Below the pieces are notes generated by a model. That model did no database searches. It was not told where the DNA came from and saw nothing but the letters and a program-made list of their open reading frames with translations. Shown here in pieces: positions 26,061 to 34,934 of a DNA stretch of 64,000 bases. Every line of letters begins with the position of its first letter. The first letter of the stretch is position 1. The position numbers and the translations under genes are program-made. Source of the DNA: Planctomycetota bacterium (GTDB taxonomy: Bacteria; Planctomycetota; Phycisphaerae; Phycisphaerales; UBA1924). The stretch lies in the NCBI GenBank assembly GCA_018968885.1, contig JAGWZK010000012.1, positions 42,520 through 106,519 on the forward strand. Direction: 5' to 3'.

Positions 26061-26369
26061 TTATGTGGACGAGCCAGTCCATTCCTTACCATCCTTGTGA
26101 AATCTTGAAAAGAGCGCATATTCGTGATTGTCGTGTCCTCTACCGCCACCTATTCGAGCGGGAGCAACTACCAATGCGCTCCCGTCATCGAATCCGACAA
26201 TCAGTACTTCTGCTGATGGTTCGCCAAACAAACTTCTTGGTAGATGCTTTCGGCTGATGCTGGTTATCGTTCTACCGCAAAGAAATTGTAGTTGCTGAGA
26301 ATTATCGGTATCGCCTTCACTCTGGCGAAGTTGGCTCGAAAGCATGTTGCGAAAGCGATGGCCAAACAT
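26061..26369 (-). CDS. Doubtful small hypothetical protein beside repeat copy 1
   Basis: A 102-residue frame with a protein-like centre (EPSAEVLIVGFDDGSALVV, then ARIGGGRGHDNHEYALF). No family recognised, no ribosome site seen. It stops four bases before the 35-base repeat. It may be a decayed or cassette-like gene. Confidence 0.3.
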   Translation of the reverse strand: MFGHRFRNMLSSQLRQSEGDTDNSQQLQFLCGRTITSISRKHLPRSLFGEPSAEVLIVGFDDGSALVVAPARIGGGRGHDNHEYALFSRFHKDGKEWTGSST

Positions 26370-26445
26370 GATCGTACTCGTTTGGATTGGAAATAGGTAC
26401 GCTCTGTCATCTTGAGTTCGTTTACTGTTGATGCTGGTTGCTCAG

Positions 26446-26739
26446 TCAAGACTCTGGCACAAAGACAGGCGAGGTCAGTGCCACCTGCCTTGGACTGGTT
26501 GGAAGTCGAGCCAGTGTCTGTTTCATTGTGGAAGTAAACATGCCGCCACTAATCCCGTCCATAATTCGCCGGGGGTCGCGATAGAACAATGGCACGACAT
26601 CGGCAAGTATTTGATCCAGACTAAGAGCGCCACGTGTTCTGGCAATTTCTGAAATGTAAACCTGCCTTCGTGCTGTGCCTGTGCACTGCAGTCGCGCTCG
26701 GCTCACTCGTGCCAGCTGTGCAAATGGATGTCCGGTCAT
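26446..26739 (-). CDS. Doubtful small hypothetical protein ending in repeat copy 2
   Basis: A 97-residue frame. The middle (LSLDQILADVVPLFYRDPRR, then IMDGISGGMFTST) looks protein-like, but the last ~14 residues (RQVALTSPVFVPES) are encoded by the 35-base repeat. The natural C-terminus was therefore probably replaced or the frame is a relic. No family recognised. Confidence 0.25.
   Translation of the reverse strand: MTGHPFAQLARVSRARLQCTGTARRQVYISEIARTRGALSLDQILADVVPLFYRDPRRIMDGISGGMFTSTMKQTLARLPTSPRQVALTSPVFVPES
26455..26489 (+). repeat. 35-base repeat, copy 2
   Basis: 33 of 35 bases match copy 1 (differences at aaaTa/aaaGa and ggGgagg/ggCgagg). The terminal inverted repeat TGGCAC/GTGCCA is preserved. 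The two copies are 432 bases apart in direct orientation. Confidence 0.75.
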
Positions 26740-26790
26740 TTGGGGCCTCCAACCCCAGCCAGATTAACAGAATATCGGGGACGAATCTTA

Positions 26791-28179
26791 TTACATCTTC
26801 CCAATCACCGCATCCGCGAATTCTGAGCACTTGACCTTCTTGACCTGGGTATCGCCTTCGGCCTTCATGAGGCGTTCGAAGTCGTAAGTGACGGTCTTGG
26901 CGGCGATGGCGCCATCCATGCCCTTGATGATGAGGTCGGCGGCTTCGGTCCAGCCCATGTAGCGGAGCATCATCTCGCCGGAGAGGATGACGGAGCCGGG
27001 GTTGACCTGATCGAGGTTGGCGTATTTGGGGGCGGTGCCGTGGGTGGCTTCGAAGATGGCGTGGCCGGTGTGGTAATTGATGTTGCCGCCGGGGGCGATG
27101 CCGATGCCGCCGACTTGGGCGGCGAGGGCATCGGAGAGGTAGTCGCCGTTGAGGTTCATGGTGGCGACGACATCGAAATCCTTGGTGCGGGTGAGGATCT
27201 GCTGCAGGGTGATGTCGGCGATGGAGTCTTTGATGAGGAGCTTGGTCTTCCACTTGCCGCCGCCGTGGGTGGCCCAGATCGCGGCGAGGACGGATTCGAC
27301 CTCTTTGACGATCTTGGCTTTCTGGTCGGGCGTCATCATGTCGTAGCCGGGGTCGATGGCCTTGGCGTTGCCTTCGGCGGAAAGGTCGCTGTTGGCTTCT
27401 TTATTGCCGAGGATCCAGGACTCGCGCTCGGTGATGGTGTCGGCGCGGAACTCGCGAGTGGCGAGGGCGTAGCCCCAATCTTTGAAGGCACCTTCGGTGA
27501 ACTTCATGATGTTGCCCTTGTGGACAAGGGTGAGGGACTTGCGCTTATTTTTGAGGGCGTATTGGATGGCGGAGCGGATGAGGCGTTCGGAGCCCTCTTT
27601 GGAGACGGGCTTGATGCCGATGCCGCTGGTGCCGGCGAAACGGATCTTGGCGAACTCTTTGGGGAAGGCCTCTTTGAGAGCGGCGAGGAACTTGGCGGCT
27701 TCGGGGGAGCCTTCTTTGAATTCGATGCCGGCGTAGATGTCTTCGCAATTTTCGCGGAAGATCACCATGTTGCAATCTTGGGGACGCTTGACGGGGGAGG
27801 GGACGCCCTTGAACCACTGGACGGGGCGGAGGCAGACGTAGAGATCGAGGATCTGGCGGAGGGCGACGTTGAGGGAGCGGATGCCGCCACCGACGGGGGT
27901 GGACAGGGGGCCTTTGATGCCGACGAGGTACTTCTTGAAGTCTTCGAGGGTTTGGTCGGGGAGCCAGTTGCCGGTTTTGTTGAAGGCTTTTTCACCGGCG
28001 AGGGTCTCGTGCCAGTGGATCTTTTTGGAGTTGTTGTAGGCCTTGGCGACGGCGGCATCGATGACGCGGACGGAAGCGCGCCAGATGTCCGGGCCGGTGC
28101 CATCACCTTCGATGAAGGGGATGATGGGGTCGTTGGGGACGGAGAGGCCGGAAGCGGACATGGTGATGGGGGTTGGCAT
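26791..28179 (-). CDS. icd: Isocitrate dehydrogenase (NADP-type, dimeric)
   Basis: TCA-cycle oxidation of isocitrate to 2-oxoglutarate and CO2. The N-terminal [15 protein letters not shown], the substrate-site [12 protein letters not shown] (S-x-N-x-x-L-R, whose serine is the phosphorylation site in E. coli Icd), YAGIEF, the [12 protein letters not shown] loop and the cofactor region [11 protein letters not shown] are all present. The ATG at 28179 is used; ATG 28161 or 28209 are possible. Length (462) matches bacterial Icd (about 415-420) plus an insert near the middle. It stands alone between a repeat-rich gap and the divergent kinase gene. Confidence 0.95.
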   Translation of the reverse strand: MPTPITMSASGLSVPNDPIIPFIEGDGTGPDIWRASVRVIDAAVAKAYNNSKKIHWHETLAGEKAFNKTGNWLPDQTLEDFKKYLVGIKGPLSTPVGGGIRSLNVALRQILDLYVCLRPVQWFKGVPSPVKRPQDCNMVIFRENCEDIYAGIEFKEGSPEAAKFLAALKEAFPKEFAKIRFAGTSGIGIKPVSKEGSERLIRSAIQYALKNKRKSLTLVHKGNIMKFTEGAFKDWGYALATREFRADTITERESWILGNKEANSDLSAEGNAKAIDPGYDMMTPDQKAKIVKEVESVLAAIWATHGGGKWKTKLLIKDSIADITLQQILTRTKDFDVVATMNLNGDYLSDALAAQVGGIGIAPGGNINYHTGHAIFEATHGTAPKYANLDQVNPGSVILSGEMMLRYMGWTEAADLIIKGMDGAIAAKTVTYDFERLMKAEGDTQVKKVKCSEFADAVIGKM

Positions 28180-28197
28180 GGATGGATCCAGAGGCAA

Positions 28198-28224
28198 GGC
28201 ATCAGGCACCAGGCATCAGGCACC
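28198..28224. repeat. Short tandem repeat GGCATCAGGCACC
   Basis: Two direct copies of a 13-14-base unit (ggcatcaggcacc a ggcatcaggcacc), just upstream of the icd start. The remaining ~200 bases to the kinase gene are G-rich low-complexity sequence in which I see nothing else. Confidence 0.6.
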
Positions 28225-28420
28225 GGGATGAAGCTTGCGGGGGTGCGGGTTGGAGCGACAGGGTAGAAGGGAAGGAGGGGGGGTGGTCGAGATGGGTGGA
28301 GGTTTGGAGGGTGGTGGAAGTGGTGGAATTGTGGCTGTCGGTTGTGGGCGTGAGGGGTCGAGTTGGAAAGGTGGGGAGAAGGTGTAGGGGGGTTGCCCTA
28401 GATGTCGATTTTGTGGGGAG

Positions 28421-31400
28421 ATGAAAGAGAAGTGGCTCAAGGCAGGGATGGCGCGGACCGCCGCGATGGCGTTGGCGGCGTTGGCGACCGTGGTGCATGG
28501 TGGTGAAGTGAAGGGTGGGTTGGTGGGGGTTGCTGAGAGATCGACAGCTGGCAACATCGTCGTGGCGATTCCGTATCCGACGCAAGCGCGCGGTATCGTG
28601 GCGCCGCCAGACAGCGCTGGAGCGGAACGAATCGGGTTTGCCCGCGAAATCACGCGTGAAGCGGCGGCAGCGGTGGCCAAGACGGTAACCTTTATTGAGC
28701 TGAAGAGTGAGAATGGTGAGAATCTGTTGGCGTCGGGGCATGTTGATGCGGTGGCGGGATTGTCGGTTTTTGTGGGGCGATTGAAACAACTGAGCTTCAC
28801 ATCGCCGTTGATGCTGACGAGAGGATCGTTGTGGGTGCCGAAGGGATGGAGTGGTGATACGAGCACGGCAGGATTGCGGAAGATGCGGATTGCTGTGGCA
28901 TTGGATGGAGTGGCGCACCAGTGGGGTCTTGAGCAACGGATGCACCTTGAGGCACCGGGGTCGCTGGTCCAGGCGTTTGAACTTGTACGCAGCGGTGGTG
29001 CGGATGGAGTGGTAACGACTCAGGCGGCGGGACGGTGGGAGGTAGAGCAGCAGGGTTGGGACGATCTGGAAGAGCATGTGGTGGATGATTCGCGATTGAG
29101 CCGTGCGTTTGCGATCGCGGTGCGTGCGGAAGATCGAGAACTGTTGGCTGATTTGAATCGGGGTTTGGCGACTCTCAGGGATTCCGGGCGATTTGACGAG
29201 CTGTATGAGCGTTATGTAGAGAAGTATCAGCCCCGCGAACTGCCCGCCCGCTTGGACTGGCAGAAGTTGGCGATTGTCGCGGCGGCGCTGGCTGCGCTTG
29301 TGATTGCGAGCTTGGCGTGGGTGCTGACGCTGCGGCGTCAATTGGATGTCAGAACGAAGGAGCTGCGGGCAAGTGAAATGCAGTATCGCACGCTGACGGA
29401 GAACATTCCGGGGATTGTGTACTCGTACCTTGTCAGTGAGGATGGAAGCCGCAAGATTCTGTATGAAAGTCCGGGCGTAAAGGAATGGACGGAGTGGTAT
29501 TCGGGGCTGCACGTCGGGAAGGATTACACCCAGTCCATTCTGACTCAGATTCATCTGGATGATCGGGCCCGGTATGAAGAGGCGGTGAAGCGTTCGCGTG
29601 CGGATCTGTCGGTGTTTGATGTTGAGTATCGGATGACGGACAGGCTTGGTGACATTCGCTGGGTGCACTCGATCGTGCGCCCGATCGTTCATCCCGATGG
29701 TGTGGAATGGCAGGGACTGTCGCTGGATGTGACGCCGGTTCGGCTGGCGGAGCAGGCACGGGGCGAGACCGAGCTGCGATTCCGCGAGATCTTTGATCGC
29801 TCACATGACGCGATCGTGGTTTTTGATGCTGAGACGGAGGTGATACTCGAAGCCAATCAGCGTGCGCTGGAGATGTATGGATACACGCTGGATGAATTGC
29901 GGGGTGAGCGGCTGGAAATACTCTGCACGCAAGGTTCACTGACTGCGCGAGGTGTGCGCGAGATGCTCTCGCAGCATGCGCGGTGTGAGTTCATCACCCA
30001 ACGCCGCAAGTCGGATGGGAGTCTCGTTCACGTTGAGGTGGCAGCAAGTCTGATTCGAGTGCGCGGGCGCGACGCGGTGCTTTCGATGGGTCGAGATGTC
30101 GGGGCGCGTATCGCTGCGGAAGAAGCGTTGAAGGCGAGTGAACAGCGCTATCGCGACTTTGTGATTCGCAGTGCCGAGGCGGTGTTCCGAATCGAGAATC
30201 GAAACCCGATTGCAATCGATGCGTCTGTACGGGATGTGGTCGAGCAGTTTGTTGATCTGGCAGTCATCACGGAGTGCAATGACGCCATGGCGGCCATGTT
30301 TGATTGCCGCGAGGCGAGCGAACTGACTGGGGTCGCTCTCAAGAAAGTGCTGGATCTGAATGATCCGGTCAATAGAGAACTGGTGCAGCGATTTGTGTCG
30401 GGTGGACTGCGACTGGTGGACGCAGAGGCACGCAGATTGGACAGCAATGGAAACGAGCGGTGGTTCCGAGTCTCGATGGTGGGTCATATCGAGAACGGCG
30501 AGTTTGTCCGTGTGTGGGGTATACAGCGCGAGGAGACCCAGCAGAAGCTGGCGCAGAGCGAACTCGCCGACGCTCAGGCGCGCCTCGCGGCGGCGGTGGC
30601 CGGCGCGGGCGTGTGCACGTGGCGTCTTGATCTTGATTCAGAGCAAATCGATGCGGATGAGAGTTACCTGAGTTTCTTTGGGTTTCCCAAGGGAAGTCGT
30701 CCTACCCGTTTAGACTTTCTGGCGCAAGTTCACCCAGAAGATCGCAAAATCATCACCATCGCGATCGAACGGGCGATCCGCGGCGGTGTTCCGTATGCGG
30801 CCGAATATCGAATGTTGTCGCGCGATACTGATGGAGTAGAGCGCATTCGCTGGGTGTCTTCGCGTGGAACTCTTCAGAGAGATGAGCGGGGTCGACCGAT
30901 ATCGCTGACCGGCGCCTCTACAGAGATCACGGACGCCAAGCATGCCGCGGAAGAGCGTGAAAGGTTCCTCTCGCAACTTCAGAAGTCTCAGAAACTCGAA
31001 TCGCTGGGCGTGATGGCCGGAGGCGTGGCTCACGACTTCAACAACATTCTCGTGGGAATTCTCGGCAGTGCCGGTCTGGCGATGTCGCAGGTTGCGGCAG
31101 GCGAGAACGCCATGGAGACGCTGGAGACGATAGAAAGATCAGCAATCCGTGCTGCCGATCTGACAAAGCAATTGCTGGCTTATTCAGGCCGAGGGAGAGT
31201 TGTGACAACATCACTTTGCATGACGGAACTGGTCAGAGAATGCGCCGAACTGCTCACCATTGCAGCAGGGTCGAGTTGCCGCGTGGTCAGAGACCTTGGA
31301 AACGAGTTGCCGCTGGTTTCTGCGGATCCGACACAGCTTTTTCAGGTGGTGTTGAATCTGGTTCGGAATGCCGCGGAAGCGCTTCCGGCGACCGGAGGCG

Positions 31401-32197
31401 AGATCACGATCTGCACGAGTCTGGTGGATATTGACGCGTCACGGGTGACGGAATTGAGCGGGGCCAAGCTTCAACCCGGCAAGCACGTGTGCCTGAGCGT
31501 GAGTGACAATGGTTCGGGCATGACGGCAGAGACCCGCTCGAGGATTTTCGAACCCTTCTTCACGACCAAATTCACCGGGCGAGGGCTGGGTCTTTCCTCG
31601 GTGCTGGGCATCATTCAGGCGCACGGGGGGGCGGTGTCGGTCCGCAGCGAGATCCGTCGGGGGACTACGTTTGAAGTTTTCCTCCCCGCCTTGCAGAGCT
31701 CCTTGTCGCCTGCCAAGCCTCTGGCTCTGGCCGGCTGGGGCCAAGTGCGGCGGGAACAGTTCGTGGAGGCGCGTGAAACATCGCAATCGAGGGCTCTCGT
31801 GGGTGAAGGCACGATCCTAGTCGTGGATGATGAGAAGCTGGTCCGCGACCTGGTGTGTGCGGTGCTGCGCTACGCCGGGTACAGAGTCGAATCGGCACAC
31901 GATGGCTTCAAGGCGCTCGAATTGATCAAGGCGGATGAGTCGATTTGCCTGACTGTGCTGGATATGACCATGCCGACGATCAGCGGCGAAGAGACCATGC
32001 GGCTGATTCAGGTCATCCGACCCCGCATGGCATTCCTGCTCAGCAGCGGCTTCTGTGATGCGATGTCGGAGCGCCTGGTGCAACATGGCGGTTTGGTGCG
32101 ATTCCTCGCCAAGCCCTATCGCAACCAGGAATTGACCGAGGCGGTGGCTTCTCTGCTGGGTTCTGCCGGACTTGAAAGACTTTCGGTTTCAGCCTGA
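28421..32197 (+). CDS. Hybrid sensor histidine kinase with solute-binding sensor, PAS domains and receiver
   Basis: A 1258-residue membrane protein. Residues ~30-275 resemble a periplasmic SBP_bac_3 domain, one membrane helix follows (KLAIVAAALAALVIASLAWV, ~286-305), then four PAS/PAC-like segments (for example REIFDRSHDAIVVFDAETEV). The H-box is SLGVMAGGVAHDFNNILVGI, the N-box NLVRNAAEALP, the G-boxes SVSDNGSGMTAE and GRGLGLSSVLGI. A C-terminal receiver has the acidic pair VVDDEK, the phospho-acceptor in TVLDMTMP and a Lys in FLAKPYR. It probably senses a small solute and relays phosphate internally. No response-regulator gene lies adjacent. The ATG at 28421 is used; ATG 28448 is an alternative. 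Confidence 0.92.
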   Translation: MKEKWLKAGMARTAAMALAALATVVHGGEVKGGLVGVAERSTAGNIVVAIPYPTQARGIVAPPDSAGAERIGFAREITREAAAAVAKTVTFIELKSENGENLLASGHVDAVAGLSVFVGRLKQLSFTSPLMLTRGSLWVPKGWSGDTSTAGLRKMRIAVALDGVAHQWGLEQRMHLEAPGSLVQAFELVRSGGADGVVTTQAAGRWEVEQQGWDDLEEHVVDDSRLSRAFAIAVRAEDRELLADLNRGLATLRDSGRFDELYERYVEKYQPRELPARLDWQKLAIVAAALAALVIASLAWVLTLRRQLDVRTKELRASEMQYRTLTENIPGIVYSYLVSEDGSRKILYESPGVKEWTEWYSGLHVGKDYTQSILTQIHLDDRARYEEAVKRSRADLSVFDVEYRMTDRLGDIRWVHSIVRPIVHPDGVEWQGLSLDVTPVRLAEQARGETELRFREIFDRSHDAIVVFDAETEVILEANQRALEMYGYTLDELRGERLEILCTQGSLTARGVREMLSQHARCEFITQRRKSDGSLVHVEVAASLIRVRGRDAVLSMGRDVGARIAAEEALKASEQRYRDFVIRSAEAVFRIENRNPIAIDASVRDVVEQFVDLAVITECNDAMAAMFDCREASELTGVALKKVLDLNDPVNRELVQRFVSGGLRLVDAEARRLDSNGNERWFRVSMVGHIENGEFVRVWGIQREETQQKLAQSELADAQARLAAAVAGAGVCTWRLDLDSEQIDADESYLSFFGFPKGSRPTRLDFLAQVHPEDRKIITIAIERAIRGGVPYAAEYRMLSRDTDGVERIRWVSSRGTLQRDERGRPISLTGASTEITDAKHAAEERERFLSQLQKSQKLESLGVMAGGVAHDFNNILVGILGSAGLAMSQVAAGENAMETLETIERSAIRAADLTKQLLAYSGRGRVVTTSLCMTELVRECAELLTIAAGSSCRVVRDLGNELPLVSADPTQLFQVVLNLVRNAAEALPATGGEITICTSLVDIDASRVTELSGAKLQPGKHVCLSVSDNGSGMTAETRSRIFEPFFTTKFTGRGLGLSSVLGIIQAHGGAVSVRSEIRRGTTFEVFLPALQSSLSPAKPLALAGWGQVRREQFVEARETSQSRALVGEGTILVVDDEKLVRDLVCAVLRYAGYRVESAHDGFKALELIKADESICLTVLDMTMPTISGEETMRLIQVIRPRMAFLLSSGFCDAMSERLVQHGGLVRFLAKPYRNQELTEAVASLLGSAGLERLSVSA

Positions 32198-32242
32198 TTA
32201 TTCGTCATGCATCCAGCGCGGCGCTTCTGGTATGCTCACGAC

Positions 32243-33616
32243 ATGTTGATGAATAACTCGATTGCACTTGGCACAGTCGCTCTCACCCTTTGTGTGTGCG
32301 GCGCTGCAGCGGCAAAGCCCGTCGCCTTTGTCGGTGGTCTGGTGATCACGGCCCATGGACCGGAGATCCCCAACGGCACTGTGGTCATCGATGGTGGCAA
32401 GATCACGGCTGTGGGAAAGGCCGGCGATGTCACCGTTCCCGCCGATGCGGAGGTCCGCGACTGCAAGGGCAAAGTCATCATGCCTGGCCTGGTGGATACC
32501 CACAGCCACATCGGCGGCGTGGGCGGCGCGGATGGGAGTGGGCCGATTCAGCCCGCTGTTCGCGTGCTGGATTCAATCAATGTCCGCGACACCGGTTTCA
32601 AACGCGCTCGTGCTGGTGGGTTGACGACGCTCAACGTCATGCCCGGTTCCGGTCACCTGCTCAGTGGTCAGACCGTGTATCTGAAGCTGCGTGAAGCGGG
32701 CACTCTCGAAGAAATGGCCTTTATCACGCCGCAGGGTGTGCCCATGGGTGGCATCAAGATGGCCAACGGCACCAATCCCATGAAAGAGTCGCCGTTTCCC
32801 GGCACGCGCGGCAAGTCTGCCGCGCTGGTGCGTGAGCAATTCATCCGCGCCCAGGAGTATCGCGACAAGGTGCAGAAGGCCGGCGGCGATAAGGACAAGC
32901 TCCCGCCCCGAGATTTGGGGATGGAGACGCTGGTCACCGCTCTGGATGGCACCAGGATGGTGCACCACCACACCCACCGCGCCGATGACATCGTCACGGT
33001 GCTTCGCTTGAAAAAAGAGTTTGGCTTTCGCGTCACGCTTCACCATTGCAGCGAGGCGTGGAAGGTGGCCGACGAGATCGCCGCGGCAGGAGTGCCGGTG
33101 TCGCTGATCTTGACTGATTCCCCCGGTGGCAAACTCGAAGCGGCGGAAAAGGGTCCGGCGACAGCATCGGTGCTCGTCAAGGCGGGTGTGAAAATCGTCT
33201 ACCACACCGACGACTGGATCACTGATTCTCGTTTCTTCTTTCGCATGGCCGCGATGGGGATGCGCTCCGGACTGGGGCGCGAAGACGCCATCAAGGCACT
33301 GACGATCAACGGCGCGGAGATTCTTGATCTGGCTGATCGCATAGGGTCACTTACGGTGGGGAAAGACGCGGATGTTATTGTGCTTTCGGGTGATCCCTTC
33401 AGTGTCTACACACATGTGGAAGAGACCTGGGTGGAAGGAAAAATGGTCTTCGATCGATCCGATCCTGCGGATCGACTCTTTGCCACTGGTGGGTATGGGG
33501 CGGGCAAGGACTCAGCGGTCTATCTCTGCTGCGCTGGCAATGGAAATTGGATGTGGCGCAGTGAGGATGCCAGCGCGCAGAACGGCAACGACACAAGCAT
33601 CGGGGGTGGGCAATGA
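32243..33616 (+). CDS. Secreted amidohydrolase (imidazolonepropionase-like), catalytic member
   Basis: A 457-residue secreted amidohydrolase with signal peptide (MLMNNSIALGTVALTLCVCG, cleavage near AAAAKP). Metal ligands of the TIM-barrel superfamily are intact: HxH in VDTHSHIGG, a His cluster MVHHHTHRADDI, LHHCSEAWK and the catalytic Asp region VYHTDDW. The C-terminal LTVGKDADVIVLSGDPF is the usual composite-domain ending. It hydrolyses an unknown C-N bond outside the cytoplasm. The ATG at 32243 is chosen for the signal peptide; the frame opens at 32207. Its stop overlaps the start of a paralogue by four bases (ATGA). Confidence 0.88.
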   Translation: MLMNNSIALGTVALTLCVCGAAAAKPVAFVGGLVITAHGPEIPNGTVVIDGGKITAVGKAGDVTVPADAEVRDCKGKVIMPGLVDTHSHIGGVGGADGSGPIQPAVRVLDSINVRDTGFKRARAGGLTTLNVMPGSGHLLSGQTVYLKLREAGTLEEMAFITPQGVPMGGIKMANGTNPMKESPFPGTRGKSAALVREQFIRAQEYRDKVQKAGGDKDKLPPRDLGMETLVTALDGTRMVHHHTHRADDIVTVLRLKKEFGFRVTLHHCSEAWKVADEIAAAGVPVSLILTDSPGGKLEAAEKGPATASVLVKAGVKIVYHTDDWITDSRFFFRMAAMGMRSGLGREDAIKALTINGAEILDLADRIGSLTVGKDADVIVLSGDPFSVYTHVEETWVEGKMVFDRSDPADRLFATGGYGAGKDSAVYLCCAGNGNWMWRSEDASAQNGNDTSIGGGQ

Positions 33617-34914
33617 GTAACACGCTTTCCACAGGTTGGTCCGCACGCATGCTCATCGCTTGCGCGACCATGGCGCTGTCCTCTTTGGCAATCGCGCAGG
33701 TCGCCGTCAAAGCCGCAACCCTGCACACCATGGGCCCAGCGGGAGTGCTCAAAGACGCGGTGGTAGTGGTGAAGGATGGCAAGATCACTGCGGTTGGACC
33801 TGCCGCCAGCACGCAGATTCCACAGGGATTCCGTGTCATTGAGGCGGCTATCGTAACGCCGGGCCTGATTGATGCACACGCCACTGTCGGCCTCACCGGC
33901 ATCTACAACACCAAGCACGATTCCGACCAGATTGAGCGGTCATCACCCGTGCAGCCGGAGTTGCGCGCCATCGATGCCTTCAACCCCCAGGAAAAACTCA
34001 TCGACTGGGTCCGCAGTTATGGTGTCACCACCGTGCACACCGGGCACGCCCCCGGCGAATTGATCAGTGGTCAATCCGGCATTTTCAAACTCAAAGGAAA
34101 CACCGCCGACGCCGCGGCAATGGTCCCCGCCTTTGCCGTGATGGCAACGCTCGATACCTCGGCGATCAAGAGTGGCGGCGGGTCCCCCGGCACCCGTGCC
34201 AAGCAGGTGGCGATGCTGCGCGAGGAACTCATCAAGGCCCGCGAGTTTCTCACTCGTGGCGGACACGATGCCAGGGCGGACGACGAGGTCGATCCCAGCG
34301 CCCCGGATGCGCAGAGCTCTGAAAAGAAGAAACGCGATCGCGGCGGATCAGATCGTCGCCTCCGCACCGAAGCACTCGCCAAGGTGCTCAAGGGCGAACT
34401 GGTCCTGGTCATCACCGCCGATCGCGCCCAAGACATCGCCAATGCGCTGCGCCTGCACAAAGAGTTTGGCTTCAAGCTCATGCTGGATTCGTGCGCTGAG
34501 GCCGCTCAAATGATGGATGAAATCAAGGCCGCCGGCGTGCCCGTGATCGTGCATCCCATGATGAGCCGCTACAACGGCAGCAAAGAAAACGCCTCGATGG
34601 AAACGCCGAAAATGCTCCGCGATGCCGGGATCACCTTTGCCATGCAGAGCGGCTATGAGGACTACGTCCCCAAGGTGCGCGTGGTGCTGTTGGAGGCAGC
34701 TATAGGGGCGGCCAACGGCTTGACGTTTGAACAGACACTTGCCTCAATCACCACCACTCCCGCGCGCCTTCTGGGGATCGACAAGCGTGTTGGTTCCATC
34801 GAAGTGGGTAAAGACGGCGACCTCGCTCTTTACGACGGCGATCCCTTTGAATACACCACGCACTGCATTGGCACCATCATCGATGGTGTCGTGACCAACG
34901 ACAAACCGCATTGA
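33613..34914 (+). CDS. Secreted amidohydrolase-fold protein lacking the metal ligands
   Basis: A 433-residue paralogue of the preceding protein with its own signal peptide (MLIACATMALSSLAIAQ). The fold landmarks are kept (RLHKEFGFKLMLDSCAEA beside RLKKEFGFRVTLHHCSEA in the partner; SIEVGKDGDLALYDGDPF at the end). The metal-binding positions are replaced: HSH becomes HAT (LIDAHATVGL), HHHTHRADD becomes LVITADRAQD, LHHC becomes LDSC, and YHTDDW becomes MQSGYED. It also has a charged insert (SSEKKKRDRGGSDRR). It is therefore probably a non-catalytic partner of the upstream enzyme, to which it is translationally coupled. Confidence 0.85.
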   Translation: MSNTLSTGWSARMLIACATMALSSLAIAQVAVKAATLHTMGPAGVLKDAVVVVKDGKITAVGPAASTQIPQGFRVIEAAIVTPGLIDAHATVGLTGIYNTKHDSDQIERSSPVQPELRAIDAFNPQEKLIDWVRSYGVTTVHTGHAPGELISGQSGIFKLKGNTADAAAMVPAFAVMATLDTSAIKSGGGSPGTRAKQVAMLREELIKAREFLTRGGHDARADDEVDPSAPDAQSSEKKKRDRGGSDRRLRTEALAKVLKGELVLVITADRAQDIANALRLHKEFGFKLMLDSCAEAAQMMDEIKAAGVPVIVHPMMSRYNGSKENASMETPKMLRDAGITFAMQSGYEDYVPKVRVVLLEAAIGAANGLTFEQTLASITTTPARLLGIDKRVGSIEVGKDGDLALYDGDPFEYTTHCIGTIIDGVVTNDKPH

Positions 34915-34934
34915 CCATAACATGGGTGGCAATT

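Larger units (their letters stand above)
25679..26790. other. Gene-poor, repeat-bearing intergenic patch
   Basis: About 1.1 kb between the small membrane protein and icd. It holds a 30-base hairpin (ccgggggt... acccccgg at 25819-25848), a smaller hairpin CACCAC-tac-GTGGTG at 25860-25874, two related GCGGCACAATGTG stretches (25768 and 25920), two copies of a 35-base repeat (26023 and 26455), and two short doubtful frames on the minus strand. From about 26090 to 26660 base composition is visibly more A+T-rich than in the flanking genes. No recognisable gene is present; this looks like an accessory or decayed segment. Confidence 0.6.

Noticed and set aside
25849..26082. 77-residue minus-strand frame across repeat copy 1
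   Set aside because: Mostly a translation of the repeat and flanking hairpins; no protein-like pattern.
26023..26489. CRISPR array
   Set aside because: Only two repeats, 432 bases apart, with frames rather than uniform spacers between them, and no cas genes nearby.
27040..28266. 408-residue plus-strand frame opposite icd
   Set aside because: Asp/Gly/Glu/Val-rich composition typical of the reverse strand of a high-GC gene; icd is unmistakable on the other strand.
28202..29692. 496-residue minus-strand frame opposite the hybrid kinase
   Set aside because: Composition is Arg/His/Gln/Ser-rich and featureless, and it overlaps the sensor and PAS regions of a well-supported gene.
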